Program-made: the position numbers and the translations under genes
Source of the DNA: Cantharellus purpuraceus
Taxonomy: Eukaryota; Basidiomycota; Agaricomycetes; Cantharellales; Hydnaceae
Direction of reading: 5' to 3'
NCBI GenBank assembly: GCA_025174535.1
Contig: JALBUN010000034.1
Span: 704,001 to 768,000, forward strand
DNA: 64,000 bases
The notes under the pieces: model-generated
Told to the model about the DNA's origin: nothing
What the model saw: the letters and a program-made list of their open reading frames with translations, nothing else
Databases searched by the model: none
Shown: positions 13,801-25,837 of the stretch, piece after piece
Layout of the letters: every line of letters begins with the position of its first letter
Position numbering within the stretch: position 1 is the stretch's first letter

Positions 13801-14772
13801 AGAGGCTGAAACCGCGACAGCAGAAACAATACCCTGCGAATGTCCAGTGGCTCCAGAGAAGAGATTGCGCATCTCTCCAGGATTCAAGTTGGCTACTCGC
13901 GTTGCAACAAGATATTGGGTCAATTGCGTAAGACCAATGAGCGGAAATGATATAGGGATAGAAGCAAGGTATTCTACTGGAGGGCGTGGAATACTGCCGT
14001 CAAGCCATGCTACGACGTCGAGACCATGAGAGTAGAAGGCAAAACCGTCATGATCGGCTTTGCTGGCAAGCGGCACAAGAACGTTGCATGAGGCTGCCAG
14101 GAAAGAGGATACGAATGGCTTGTAGATATCATAGAGTGACTGCAATTCGTCAAAGTACACCTCATTGGTACCCTGGCCACCGAAAAGTGCATATATGGAG
14201 GCTTTCGATTGGGAAGCCGCGGTCAGAAGAGCAGATGGGAGAGAACGTGGAATTTCCGAGGGCTCCACGTGAGTCTCTAGAGTAGTTAATGCAGAGAAAT
14301 ATGCGCTAAGTACGTCCTTGCGCACTTCGGTGTCATATGACACGACAAGAGAATGCACGTCCTTGGTCGCAAGATAGGTTGCTGTGAAATGACGGAACGC
14401 TGCCAAAAGGACAGAGACATGCTGCGATGACTGATTTGCTTGGTTTGCCGAGAAGCTAAGGAACTTTGAGACAAGCTCGACTTCGGCTTCAGCTGTAGCG
14501 CTCTCGGGTTGTTCTGCCGCGTCAATGACATCCCGCACTTTGGTGGAATGTAAAAACTCCTCGCGTAATATCTCAGCAGCGATCCAGTCCTCTGAGTTTG
14601 CAGACACTGGCACGGAAACCTACATAAATGCATGTAACTGTGAGTATCTGCAAGCTTTGGAGGGTAGAAAATAGCGGAAAAGAGACAGCAGCCGTGTTCC
14701 CCACCACTAAGCATGCATGTCAAGGCATATACTCACTCTTGCTTGACCAAATTGAATGATTAGAGGACGCAT
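1827..14772 (-). CDS. FAS: Fatty acid synthase, fused beta-alpha single polypeptide
   Basis: Cytosolic type I fungal FAS, which makes palmitoyl/stearoyl-CoA from acetyl- and malonyl-CoA. The order read along the minus strand is: acetyltransferase (GHSQG at 13831-13845), enoyl reductase ([25 protein letters not shown]), dehydratase, and malonyl/palmitoyl transferase ([12 protein letters not shown], 8907-8921). Next comes ACP ([10 protein letters not shown], pantetheinylated Ser codon 7490-7492), ketoreductase ([12 protein letters not shown]), ketosynthase (PVGAC, HGTST, GHSKGG) and C-terminal phosphopantetheinyl transferase. The end of beta ([13 protein letters not shown]) and the start of alpha ([20 protein letters not shown]) lie in one continuous exon near 8000-8060, with no stop or new start, so both subunits form one chain of roughly 3,900 residues. 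The first exon (14737-14772, [12 protein letters not shown]) is followed by a 117-nt intron; later introns are about 50 nt. A 48-nt last intron (1863-1910) is divisible by three and must be removed by homology. All catalytic motifs look intact. Confidence 0.95.
3931..3982 (-). other. Intron splitting the FAS ketosynthase catalytic cysteine codon
   Basis: On the minus strand the exon ends GTCGGTGCTTG and is followed by a GTATG donor. After 52 nt an ACATCTAG acceptor precedes TGCCACGGC. Joining gives PVGA-Cys-ATALQ, so the TGT codon of the active-site cysteine is made from two exons (phase 2). Reading through the intron would instead give Trp and destroy the site, so correct splicing here is required for ketosynthase activity. 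Confidence 0.85.
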
Positions 14773-15694
14773 AGTAAATGAGTCCTTCCCGCCACGAATG
14801 GCGCTTCCGTTGGGGTGGGTCATTGAGGGTAGATGCGGACGATTGGGGGAATAACTCTATATTGTCGTGATGCCTCTATGGTATAGTGCAGAGGGAAGTA
14901 ACGGGGACTGACACAAAGCAGCTACAGTGAGCGGAAGTGCGCCAAGAATCGTGTACAGCAGTGAAGACTCACTGAACCTGGATGGAGACTGGATGAGACA
15001 AACTGTCAGGGGAGACTCAAGCCAAGGTGTTCACAACAGGCAGTGGCTGAGAGACTTTTATGCCTGAAGGAAAAAAGTTTCCTTGGGGCTGGGGAGGTTT
15101 GGATCCGCGAACCAGATCAGGCGCTAAGTGCTAGAAAAATGAGTTCAGGCTCTTGCGCTGGGCGTCACGCATCATCGATCAGCGCTCAGCCATGGAGCAC
15201 CCAATAACCAGCAGGACAGACAAGAACGCCGCTGCGGTGTTATAAACACCCTCTGACGGCCTTTCATGTTAATCACAACAGACTTGCTGGCGGTCACTTG
15301 CAGTTGGTTCCACTGCGACCACCTGTTCGTGCCAAGACTACTCCTCCCGGTGGGGTAACTTCAAACGACACGATCAAAGCCAGACTGCACCTAGGGACCG
15401 AAACCTCCACCTCTGTCACCTGTTCAACCTTGCACGCTTCTCGCTAGATAAGACTTTTGCTTGCAAGTATGCTGCCCGCCTCGTTCACAAAGGTTTCCAT
15501 GCTGTATCCTCCAGCTACACACGCACATTGTGGCGATACTGATACACCTCTTATGCAACCCAACATTCCTAAACTGCACAGGCACACGCTGCGTGTTGGA
15601 GATTGTAAAAGCTCCAATACACGGTGGAGTGAGAATTACAATCGCATTATAGTTACAAAATTACAGCTAAGACGAGTATAGTTCTCCATCAAAC
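14773..15694. promoter_or_regulatory. FAS upstream region / DBP5 3' flank, no gene seen
   Basis: This stretch of about 920 bp separates the FAS start codon from the DBP5 stop codon; both genes are on the minus strand, so it holds the FAS promoter. A TATA-like CATAAAAG lies on the minus strand at 15055-15062, about 285 nt upstream of the FAS ATG. A TATAAA occurs on the plus strand at 15241. Short open frames here have no recognisable content. No specific regulatory element could be named with confidence. Confidence 0.4.
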
Positions 15695-17467
15695 TCAGTT
15701 CTCCACCTTTTCATCTCTCAAAATCTTCTTCAGATCCTGCAAATTCATTCATTTAGACACTCTAGAACGCCCAGTTGCGCTACAAATGCACTTACTCGCT
15801 CCATGTCATCGAAATTCTCCGTCTTGATACGTTGAATATCCCGTTGGATAGCCTTTTCAATGAACGCCATTTCATCCCAGGACTGCTTGTCATGCACGAA
15901 ATTCACTGATACGCCTTGCCTTCCAAACCGACCCGTGCGACCTTCGAATGTACATGTGAGAAGGCGTGCAATGCTAGTGCCATCGCAGTCTTACCTATTC
16001 GATGCAAATAAGTCTCCACGTCCGGCTTATTATCAGCGGTCAATGGCATGTCATAGTTGACGACCATATTGACTTGTAATATATCGATGCCTCGAGCAAC
16101 GACATTGGTGGTAATCAGCACCTTTGATTTGCCGTCCCTGAAATCGTCAATGACTTGGTCGCGTTCTCGCGCATCCTTGGCACCGTGTAAGGATGTAACG
16201 TGATGCCCTTCCGCTACCATACGTGCAGCAATTTGGTCCGCAGTTTCCCGACGCTAGAATACGTATGAACAATCTGAATCGATTTGAGGGGCAATACTCA
16301 CCTTGCAAAAGATGATACTCTGACCGATTGTCAAGAGTCCGTACAACTCGACGAGAACCTCATACTTGTGCGACTCCCCCTTGCAATCAAGATAAAATTG
16401 TTTGATCCCCTCCACAGACAACTCCTCCTTCTTCAGCGCAATCTCATTTGCATTTGGGGCGAACTTCGATGCGAAGACCCTCACATTGTCGGGAAACGTT
16501 GCAGAAAACAGCAAGGTCTGGACTCCCTTGGGAATTTGACTGGACATGTAGATGAGACGCGTGTTGTCGTCTCGAAAGATCAGAGACGTACTTTTTAATG
16601 CGCAGTGTATATTCTCCTAAACTCTGAGCGTCAAGCATGTGATCCGCCTCGTCAAGAACGAATACCCGGAGACCGCTGGGGTCTATTTGACGTCGTCGTA
16701 ACATGTCTGCCATAGTGCCCGGAGTGCCGACCACAATATGTTGAGTGACCTTTGTGTCTTTCGAAGGAGCATCCTTAATAGCGTAGGCAGTTTGAACAGG
16801 CGTGTTCTTGCCCATCTCTACTACAACACCCATTATCTGTCGGGCAAGTTCACGGGTTGGAGCCACACAAAGAGCCTTGGGATAAGAAGAGAATAAGCTT
16901 AAACAGACCGCTTTAATAAACAATCTCACTTGAGGCTGGTGGAGGTTAAAATCGACACGACTGAGCATGGTAAGGACGAAAGCTGCAGTCTTTCCTGTTC
17001 CCGACTGCGATTGGGCGATCATGTTTCGAGGACTATTACACATTTTATGACCTGGTGAATGAACGCTACAAACAAGAAAAGCAATGAGCTTACGGGTTCT
17101 GCAGCATGAGGGGCAAGGCTCGCTCTTGAATTTTCGATGGCTTTTTGAAGCCCATTCCATATATACCCTTGAGTAGATCGGCATGACTAGTATAGTCGTT
17201 TCGTCAATAGTACGGATAATGGTGAATGTGTTGCGTACAGGCCAAGCTCTTCAAATGTCTTCACACTGTGCAACGGCGAGTTAGGATCGGCCTGTTGATC
17301 TGCAAGCGTGACCTAGATGATATCCAAGATAATCACTATTTTGGAGGCAGATGGGGACCGGACATGTAACATACCACGACATCGTAGGATGAAACCTGGA
17401 GATTGGTTTCTGCTGGAGGTGGGGCAGAGGTAAAGAACCCGTCTTTGTCCTTGTATGTGTCGGCCAT
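15695..17467 (-). CDS. DBP5: ATP-dependent RNA helicase DBP5/DDX19
   Basis: This DEAD-box ATPase remodels mRNPs on the cytoplasmic face of the nuclear pore, activated by Gle1-InsP6. The spliced frame contains the Q motif region ([14 protein letters not shown]), [12 protein letters not shown] (motif I), PTRELARQ (Ia), VGTPGTM (Ib), VLDEADHM (II), [11 protein letters not shown] (III), [13 protein letters not shown] (IV), [10 protein letters not shown] (V) and HRIG+RTGRFGR (VI, joined across an intron). [11 protein letters not shown] and the short N-terminal extension before FEELGL separate Dbp5 from eIF4A and Dhh1. The start ATG at 17467 ([12 protein letters not shown]) is the first in frame and gives a normal Dbp5-like N-terminus. 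The last exon is a 14-codon piece ending at 15695. Several short introns interrupt the gene. It follows FAS in the same orientation and is unrelated in function. Confidence 0.93.
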
Positions 17468-19717
17468 TAGAAAGAGCACGTAGCAAACGTGAAAGACGTG
17501 ACTTTCGACGTTAGTACCCAGTTGACTTATTTGTAGGCGCCAACACCGTGAGAACCCCAGCTGCGTGCTCATATTCCCTTTGTCCAAGTAGCCATATTTC
17601 ATAAGCTTGTAAAGTCCGGGATGCCCTTTGAAGACATGGCATTGATTTCTAACAAAGACTTCTACATCTGCGTGCATGTTGAAATCTGTACAAGTAATCT
17701 GTAACGGTACTCACTAAGTTAGGTTATAAAGTGGAGCAATTGACGCGTGGTTGTGGCTATTCCATCCAACAGTGCACTGTATATAAGGCTCATCAGACTC
17801 TTTCAAATTTCCAAAGACCCTCATTGCTAGAGCTCATCTAGATCAAATACAACAGACCAGCCAGCCAATCAATGCCAGTACAAGAGCTGGCTCAACAAGA
17901 TTGGCTGCTATTCTCTCGTGATCGATGGACCCGGAAGTTTGTATATGTCACTAGGAAGTAAATCCACTGGAACATGCTCTATATGGGCCGCCGTTTGAAG
18001 TCCACCACATATTTTTTTAGAGAGAGAGATATTCAATTAGGGTGCATGAAGCACTTGTGCGCTTATGGTACACTGTGTCTACTGTGTGCTGTGGTTTCGC
18101 GGGATGCCCTTTAAAGGTGGGGATATATGGACTACTCTTACATGAACATGGGGTGAATTGATTCTAGTGTTAGTGAGCTTTATATCTGGCCAATTTGATG
18201 GCTGGTGATACGGTTCTCAACCTGTCGCACTTTGGGGAATGATTGCATACCCGGGTCCACTTATGCCTCTTGCTGCGTAGGGATCCCGTGTCTGGTTCTC
18301 CAGGCGCGGTCAAAACTCCCCACATCACCGATATGGGGAGCTCTCATTATTACAGGAGTTGAGATGGCATTGTCAGGGCAGTGTAAGAAGGGGAGTGTGT
18401 GGAACGGTGTAGCACCACATGTTTACTTTTAAATGATGCAGACTACGTTTCATTCAACGATTTGGTTCCTGCTTGACCAACCTCTCAAGCGACCTTGACT
18501 GCTCTTTAATCCTCAGGATCAGTTTACCATGTCCGAAGATCAGATAGACAGCCCAGAATACGAATATACTTAGACCACCGTCGCTCGGAATAACGCAAGG
18601 CTAACTAATGCATGAGATGAAAACTTCTCGGATACACATAAAGGCCAAACAGTGTTAAACGCGAATACATTCAAATCGAGCGCGAGTGTGGCTATCAGCA
18701 ATTATCCGGGACCGAGTATTCGGTGATGTATAACACTATTCAGCAGAGCTCTACGGCAACCAACACGTGAAATACGTCCGGTACAGCTATACTCATGACA
18801 ATGTACAGTTGACAGCTGATAAAGATCCAAAGAATGACGGTGCAGCTTATACAGTGCAAGACAGAAAACCTAGTCACTGAGTCATGCACCGTGCAGGGCA
18901 ACGACCAAGGTTGAGCGAACCGGGTGTAGCATCAGAGGTCCGGCGATTCTGAATTGGAAAGGAGGCCGTTTGTCATCTCCGCTTACAGGACATTGAACAC
19001 GGATTGCCATATCCGCAGCTGCGTGCTTCCACAGCTCAGCTCAAAGTACTTCCGTAAGGTTGGTAAAGCGAAGGACGTTACAGGCCTTCGCCTTCTGAAT
19101 AGAAAAGGAAATTGGACAGACGAAATGCGTCGAAAGGACTAATTAATCAACATTTCAAGGGATCCTAGCACCAACCCACGCAGTTGAGCTTTTATGAGGT
19201 ACGCCAGGTATGGAAGACTCACGCGAACCCAGATAGCCCCCAAGCCGCTCAGAGCGAGACTAAGATAGATCCAAGGTGTAAAACCTGGCAGGGTATCTTC
19301 AAGTATAGAACATATGGCAAAAAATCGAAGCGCAACCCCAGCATATTAATATCGCCCCTGAACCATAAACAGCCGTGTGTGGGGATTGACGAGGTTTTCG
19401 GCTGATTAGTGATCTAGGAGATCTGTGGCAAATTTGAGACGCGTTCCTCGACTCGACTGGCATGCTCGCTATCTTGCGTGAGTGATCACATAATCGCCAC
19501 CTTGCTTGATGGCCGGCGCATGGGCAATAATTGTAGAGTCGAAAGAGACATGGTATTACTGAGCGACATCCTAGACCCTGGCATAGGAGACGCAAATCTG
19601 GTCCCGTGACTCCGGATGCGGAGATTGATTCGGTATGGCCCGTGCGCACCTCAGACCATTTATTTAACTTGACCATCACTCTTCCAGCTGAACCCCGCCA
19701 TTTATCTTCCGCACGCC
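17468..19717. other. 2.2 kb without a recognised gene
   Basis: This stretch holds the upstream region of DBP5 and, at its far end, the promoter of the gene at 19718. A good plus-strand TATA box (TATATAAG, 17780-17787) is followed 92 nt later by a 29-codon open frame (17872-17961). Other plus-strand frames of 60-75 codons (18205, 18954, 19184) show no family motif, no clear splice-consistent extension and no compositional bias. No repeats or mobile element remains were seen. Confidence 0.4.
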
Positions 19718-20513
19718 ATGTCTTCCGCCTCTCCCACCTCTGAACAGGACTCGCACTCTGCCCCAATCCCTATCAGCTCCCCTACACCTCATCGCTCCCG
19801 TCCTCGCTCGGGCTCTGAGACATCCGACGATTCTGTTCCTTCCCTCTCGCCTTCGCAGTCGCCAGCCTCAACCGCCAGTGTCAATGTTCAAACTCCCTTA
19901 TCTTCGTCTTCCCGGGTTCCTCTTTCGCCTGTGTCTCCCTCCTCGCCCATCTTATCTTACTTCTATGGCTCGCCCACCAAGTCGGCTTTCGCCCGTGCTG
20001 CCCCGCCCAGTACGATGGTCGAAGGTCAGCCTTGCCCTTTCCCAGAAAACGAGCGCCTCATCTTTCGTCCTGCAGACGAGGAGTCCCAGGAACCGTCTCC
20101 AGCCCCGGCCAGTGCCCACAGCCGCCGTATGAGCTCCAGCTGGATTCCCGTCAGGTTTGCCCAACCACAACAAAACACACCTGCTGTTGAAAGTCAGCAA
20201 GATAGAGGCGCTGGACTTCTGAGGAGGCTGAGTATCAGCAACCCCCTCACCAGTAAGGTCCGTGCGATTTGACCTCGTTCGGCGTGTACGCATGCTTATC
20301 CTGACGCTTTAGCCGCCGGCTGCCTCTCGCAGCACTACTCCCTCCAAACAAGATGGAGGCACGCGGGGCAGCCCCAACCCCAGCCCGCGAGCTTCAGGGC
20401 AGCTCCGCAAGGCTGCTACTTTATCGGCTGGAACTGTCGATGCTAACAGCAAGCCTCGTGCTCCATCTCCCATGGGGGAGCGCATGCTCAAGGGTCACTA
20501 CGACGGCTTTTAG
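19718..20513 (+). CDS. Ser/Pro-rich protein with conserved-looking C-terminal GHYDGF tail (unknown function)
   Basis: I do not recognise a named family. The first exon encodes a strongly Ser/Pro/Thr-rich, probably disordered region with SP and TP dipeptides (possible proline-directed kinase sites). It then has the more ordered stretch ILSYFYGSPTKSAFARA and a basic LLRRLSISNP motif resembling a PKA or 14-3-3 site. Splicing at 20258-20312 (55 nt, donor GTCCGT, acceptor TTTAG) joins NPLTSK to PPAASRSTTPSK. It opens a further 67 codons ending PMGERMLKGHYDGF, giving a protein of about 247 residues. Without this intron the frame stops at 20272. The non-consensus donor is supported because it alone preserves the frame. 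The sharply ordered C-terminal tail after a low-complexity body suggests a short binding motif. It lies tail-to-tail with CTF8. Confidence 0.7.
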
Positions 20514-21051
20514 TTTGCCTTCTGTTCAGCATTTAAAGTCATACCCAGGCGACGCATCAACATACATCCTCCAATTTGTGCAATCACATCGACTCGGATC
20601 GTTTAGCAACTTCCACTGTTCCCAATGTTTCGATCTCTATATCACCACGACTGTCGTCTACTTCGCCTCGTCTCCTTGATTCTGTGTAACGTCTACGTCT
20701 ATTCTTCCTGACTCTTCGTCTGCAACGTCGTTCTCATCTGGTGGTGTTCGGATCATCATGCCCTTGGTCAATTCCCCGCCACAGACCCTGCTTCTCTACC
20801 CCGTCTGAAGTGCACCCCGATTCGCCACCCAAACTCTAGGCCAGAAATGATTTCAAAACGGTATGCCGTCATCAATGGCTCGTGCGACCGACAAAATGAT
20901 ACTGTTTCTCCTCCCTGTCAACCATCCTGACTCTTTCCAAACCATTGACTCAAAATGTCCTGCAATATTCTTTAGTACTTTGATCCATGTAACGTGTACT
21001 ATTCACTCACGGTGGAATGCCATGTACTTGTTGATACCATCGCTATGACGC

Positions 21052-21493
21052 TCATACGTGCTTCAAGTTGACCATCGGTATCGGTCTCTTCGAGAACAGA
21101 ATCTTGCGTTTGACGATAGTCACAACGTCGTACCGTGTTGAAGATATCCCGCCAAATTCATCTTCGTCCGTCTCCCCTCGCGCGAGGACCGCGAGAGGTT
21201 TGGGCAACGAGACGAGCTTGCCTTCTAAGTGGTGATGTCCAATTTTCAGGACAGGCTTATCCTGAAGGACAGCTAACTATTCACACTCCCAGAGTTGACC
21301 AGATGGACACAACACGTACACTCTCCATGGTGAGATTTCCGATGAACCCACCTTGCTTCTCCCCCTCGACGACGTCTAGCCATCCCTGGAGTTCGATGAG
21401 GACAACTTCGTTCGAGCCAAGTTTAGCGAAGGCGGGTTCCAGTGTCGTTGGAAGGCGATGCGATGGGGGTGAGAGGTTTATGGGGATGATCAT
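21052..21493 (-). CDS. CTF8: Chromosome transmission fidelity protein 8 (Ctf18-RFC subunit)
   Basis: Ctf8 binds Dcc1 and Ctf18 to form the alternative clamp loader that loads PCNA during cohesion establishment. The first exon reads MIIPINL, then LGSNEVVLIELQGWL and IGNLTMES. A GTACGT donor and CAG acceptor remove an intron and join KPVLKIGHHHLEGKLVSL and PKPLAVL, followed by the acidic TDEDEFG and a basic end with IVKRKILFSKRPIP. This is the full order of short Ctf8 motifs (LGSNE..LIELQG, GKLT-like, IGHHxLEGK, KPLAVL). ATG 21493 was chosen because Ctf8 proteins characteristically begin MIIPI; an in-frame ATG about 33 codons upstream adds unrelated sequence. The predicted protein is about 130 residues, normal for the family. 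Confidence 0.9.
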
Positions 21494-23089
21494 CTTGGCC
21501 AAGGACGCGGTGGCGAGTTTGACGCGTCTAGTCACACAGTACAGTCCTGTGACATGCTGGCCTGCCAGCGAGTAGTCTACTTTTTGACTCACTGTCTATG
21601 ACACGCGCTTCCATGGTATGCATAACTTTGAGCTAAGGCTACATATGCTGTAGATGTACGTGGCCAACGGTGGCCTGAAAACGGAAAATTCAACTCATTC
21701 ATGGATGGCAAAGCCAGGAACGACGGACCCCGTCTAGGAGCCCGTGCCCTGTGCCTTGTGCGCATCTCGCGAATATTGGCCGCCATTAATGTCTGCGCAG
21801 GTCCACATCAGATGCCGGCCATTGTTCGTAGAAGTATTACATCTCTTATTTAGTGCATACTTACCTGAAGTCCCATGGGTGTCTACACGCCGAGTACATG
21901 GCAACAATAGGAGTCCCATCATCAAGGAAGTGTTCCTTACGGTAACCTCACAGCAACCACATTCGTGACTTGGCTTCTGCGAGAATACTGCCATTCATAG
22001 AATCCATAGGCTTTAAGTTTATGGTGATCTTCTGCTCGGCGCTGCGGCCGTTATCTCGTTCTCGCTGTGCAGTGTGGCCATGTGGCCTGTCTGACACCGA
22101 ACAGAAACTACTCGCTGGAACGACTCGCACGCCGTTGGCTATGACCTTATCGGTTAAAACTTGACTGGTGCTCGAAGAAGGATCGGGGACAAGAATAAGA
22201 TGATTTCGAGTCGGATACCTGCCGCCGTTGCTGCCGTCATGGAATAGCTGAGATGCCAAGATCATCCACGCAGTACACTGGTGTTCACGTTCAGCGTTCG
22301 ACGATGGCACAGGGTGCAAGCCATTCTGTTTCCGACGATATGAGCAGTATAACATAGCACGGGACACCCAGAGTTTAAGCATCCGAGTCATATGCCTCAT
22401 CTAGTTCAAGCAATGAGATCTGTTAGATGTGAAATCGGTGATAAGAGCTAGACGCCACCAAGTATGTCCAAGACAAGTGAGACAGACATCGTGTGACAAT
22501 ATCCGGTAGTGGGGCTGACGGCGGTACCTATTGGTTTATACCAGAATTTGAAAGTTACCTCTCACGCTAGTTTGTAGGTGCGCTCACGGAGGCACCGCCA
22601 TGCGCAAACCTTATGCCACGGACCAACGAGCAGCAGTAGGTTCCCCCTACTAGTAGGCGTCTGGTAAGCTAAGCTAGCGGTTCTTCCTATCATCATGCGG
22701 AACTAACCTGCGACGGTACGGGAATCACTCAGGTTTCACTAATACAGGGGACTCACATGGCCACGCGATCAAGTACATCATGCAATTACTTTCCGTATTT
22801 GGAGTTGAAAGAAATAATCACTGCCCTGGTTTTGCATAATCCACGAGTGTTATTGTTCTCTCAAAATGAACCCACTGGCGCTACGGTGCACCACGGTCAA
22901 GACAGCCTCCTAGCTCGCTGTCTAGCCCAGCGTGTTTATCGCGCCTGGACATCTTTCGCCGTCTTCATTCGTTATAACTTGGCGATAATCTTTATTCCTC
23001 AGCTCGGCCACGTGATCCGTTCCCTCTTGGGCTAGATTGAAAATCACCAAGTTTCATCTTTTGTCTGCAACTTTGACCAAGTTACAGCC
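21494..23089. other. 1.6 kb with no confident gene
   Basis: A minus-strand open frame of about 150 codons (21948-22400) and a plus-strand frame of 92 codons (22757-23035) are present, but neither shows a recognisable family motif. The plus-strand one sits just upstream of the PX/PB1 gene and may be leader sequence. Around 22640-22665 a short inverted repeat of GTAGG-type units occurs. Nothing here could be assigned a function. Confidence 0.3.
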
Positions 23090-25630
23090 ATGATGATAAT
23101 GGCAGAGTCGATGCTCATGGTACGTGCACCTGAAAGGCCATTGTGTTCTCGGCCGTTCACCATCTGGATCAATAGGGCGCCGAGAGTGGCCCCATATCGC
23201 CCTTGGTGTGTCCCTTCTAACTCGCGTATTCACTTCTGCAGGATGGTGACTTATTTACACCTCACAGCAATATAAGCGGGCCGTCATCAAGTCTGCTCCT
23301 CGTGAATTCACTGTCGATGTGCTAGAACCCACCAAGCAAGGCAAGCGTGCGTCCGCATCTAGTCTGGGATCTTGCTTACTATTTCTCACACGTACAGGAA
23401 GCCACTATGCGTACGGTCTCAAGGTCTGCGCCGTCTTTTCGTCGAAGGGAAGCTCAGACTCTCGGTCCACATCAAGCCTTTCAGAATATGATATATGGCG
23501 TCGATGGGAGGATTGTCTTGATTTTCAGGAGACTTTGGAAAGCGAATACAGCAAAATGTCTCGACAAAAGGTCAAGGTGCTCAAACGTGCGGCAACGGCT
23601 AAGAAAAAGAACAACCATTCCGTTGGTCCTTATAATCTACGAAACGCCGCAGCCTCATTTGAATCCTTGCCAGATGGTCCAGATCCTCGAGAAGTGGTGA
23701 TGGACGTGCATGAATTGATTCCTCAGTTGACTCGCAAGGGGTCTCTTTTTCGTGTTGGTCGTTCCACAGTCAAACAACGTGGGAATGAATTCGCGGCGAT
23801 GATTAGAGCCTTGTTTGATGCATCGCCAGAGGCGCCAGTGCTCCTTCAAGAGCTGAGGGACTCTTCAGCTGTCAGGGATTTTTTCGCGATTTGGAGAAGG
23901 GACCAGGAATTTTCCAAGAAGAACGGAAAAGGCATCAGTCGGCTCCACCATTCTAACCATTCAATGTCATCGCTCTCGAATCTCTCCTTTTCAACTTCCT
24001 CCGCCCCTTCGAGTCCTGGAAATTCTGCGTTTCCGGGCAACACATCTCCAGCGGGTCTTATGCGGCACAGCATGTTTACGCGAACCATGCCTGACCATTC
24101 AGGAGATGACATACCTCCAACTCCTACCTCCGCCCCACCAGGAAATCGTGGATTTGCCGATGCCATGTCTATTCACTCAACTATGTCCTATGAGCACCGT
24201 CCAATGATGGCTATGGGAGCGTCCTCTGGATCGATCATGTTCACTGATGAACTTCTACTGGCAGACGAGCCTACGACATCTGCTCAGTCAACTTCACGCC
24301 ACCCACCCTTTTCTACCCATCCTCTACTGCAACAAAGTCTTCTTCGTCCCCCTTCCCGGGAGGATGAGCTCGGGACGTTTCACACATCGACCACTCGTCC
24401 GCCATATCCAATTCCCGAAGACATTCTAGGTCAGTTGCCTCGGCCACAGCCTCGACAAAGGAGTAACTCTGCCACTACGCCGGGGTATAGAAATGCTCGT
24501 ATATTTGTTACAGCTCCTACCTCTGCGCTCGGAATTGAGGAGCAGTCATCTTATCTATCGGATGCCCAATATCTCCCGCATGAGGAGCCAAGTTCCCCCC
24601 TGCCTACATCGTCGACACGATATGCCGCACATATTTCCACATCTTCTCAGCCGTCGTCACATGACCCCTCTGTTACTTGCACACCTTCTACGTCCACGAA
24701 CCGAGTTTCAATTGCCTCATCTTATTCGTCTTACACACAGGCATCGAAGCGATCCTCGGGTCATGATTCAGAGCGTTCTCACACATTAGATCATCTAGAT
24801 GAAAGTCTCTCTAAATCCCCGGCCATCTCTTATACACCTTTATCTGAGATTGCAGAGGCACAAGGTTTTGTACCTGGCCACCATTCTCGAGATTCAGCCT
24901 CGAGCTTTGCATCGCTCCGTACAGAGGCTTCGGCCGATGGCGTTTTGCCACGCCACCTCCGTCCTCATGTGAATTCTCCACGCGAGGGGGGGTCACCGTT
25001 TGAACGCCGAAACCATTCACCTATCGAGGAGTCCATATCGGAGGGGGGGGAAGATCTCCTAGACGCCTACTTTGCTGGTAAGTTTTTGAACGTAAAGCAC
25101 GAACAATCTGATAGTTAGTCAATCGGCGAGTATCAGACCTTACCGATGGCGCCACATTCTCTATGGAAACTCTGGATAAGGAGTCACCCCGGTTTCTTGG
25201 TCACAACGGAAAGCACTCCATCAGTTCGGTCAGTTCTTTGGGTTCCATTGGCAGCGTCAACAGCGCCACAGAATCCCAGGCGATGTGGTCCCCACGAGAT
25301 GATGCATTGGTTATCAAAGCTGTCTACAACGAATGCGTCATTGTATTCCGCGCAGAACGCAAAATGTCACTGACTATCATCCGGAAGAGGATCAAGGAAA
25401 GGTTTGCCCTTCACGAATGCGTTCCGTTAGACGACGACTTCGGTCTTGCATATCTTCCCTCCAGGACGACTGCAAACGGACGGGTGGGTCGAAGCAATTC
25501 TGTGAATTCAAAGGCATCGGATGCATCGCGTCTGCGGTTGCTGCAGGCCGACGCCGATTGGCAAACTGCGACGGTCACTTCCAATGGCAAAGTCACCTTG
25601 CGAGTGCTCGATCCTGACCTTCATGTGTAA
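23090..25630 (+). CDS. PX-domain / PB1-domain protein (polarity scaffold-like)
   Basis: The N-terminal part (KRAVIKSAPREFTVDV; HYAYGLKVCAVF; YDIWRRWEDCLDFQ) has the layout of a PX phosphoinositide-binding domain, including the arginine-bearing strand before a DF-type helix. A helical linker is followed by about 300 residues rich in Ser, Pro and Thr. The C-terminal exons encode a PB1-type fold: MWSPRDDALVIKAVYNE, FRAERKMSLTIIRKRIKERF, the acidic PLDDDFGLAY loop and a final strand ending LRVLDPDLHV. PX plus PB1 is the pairing found in Bem1/Scd2 scaffolds and p40phox, but no SH3 domain is visible. Introns confirmed by frame lie near 23349-23399 and 25080-25136. The start is uncertain: ATG 23090 with an intron to about 23268 is one option, and a micro-exon is possible between them. 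The stop is at 25628-25630. Confidence 0.72.
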
Positions 25631-25837
25631 CACTAAGAGGGCTGCCGACCCGCTTTCGTTTTCGTCTTTTCGTTCCATTCCAGACTTTTGAAGATTGTAA
25701 TTATTTGGACGTCGTGGATGAACGCTCAATTATATGATAAGTAATCATACGCTATGTATAACATCATGACACAGTTTCTTTATTATTGATACGAATGTAA
25801 TGGTAGCTACTAGTCGGCAATTCTTCACAGGGTCATT

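Noticed and set aside
21948..22400. 150-codon minus-strand open frame
   Set aside because: No recognisable motif, mixed composition and no splice-supported extension; treated as unassigned sequence.
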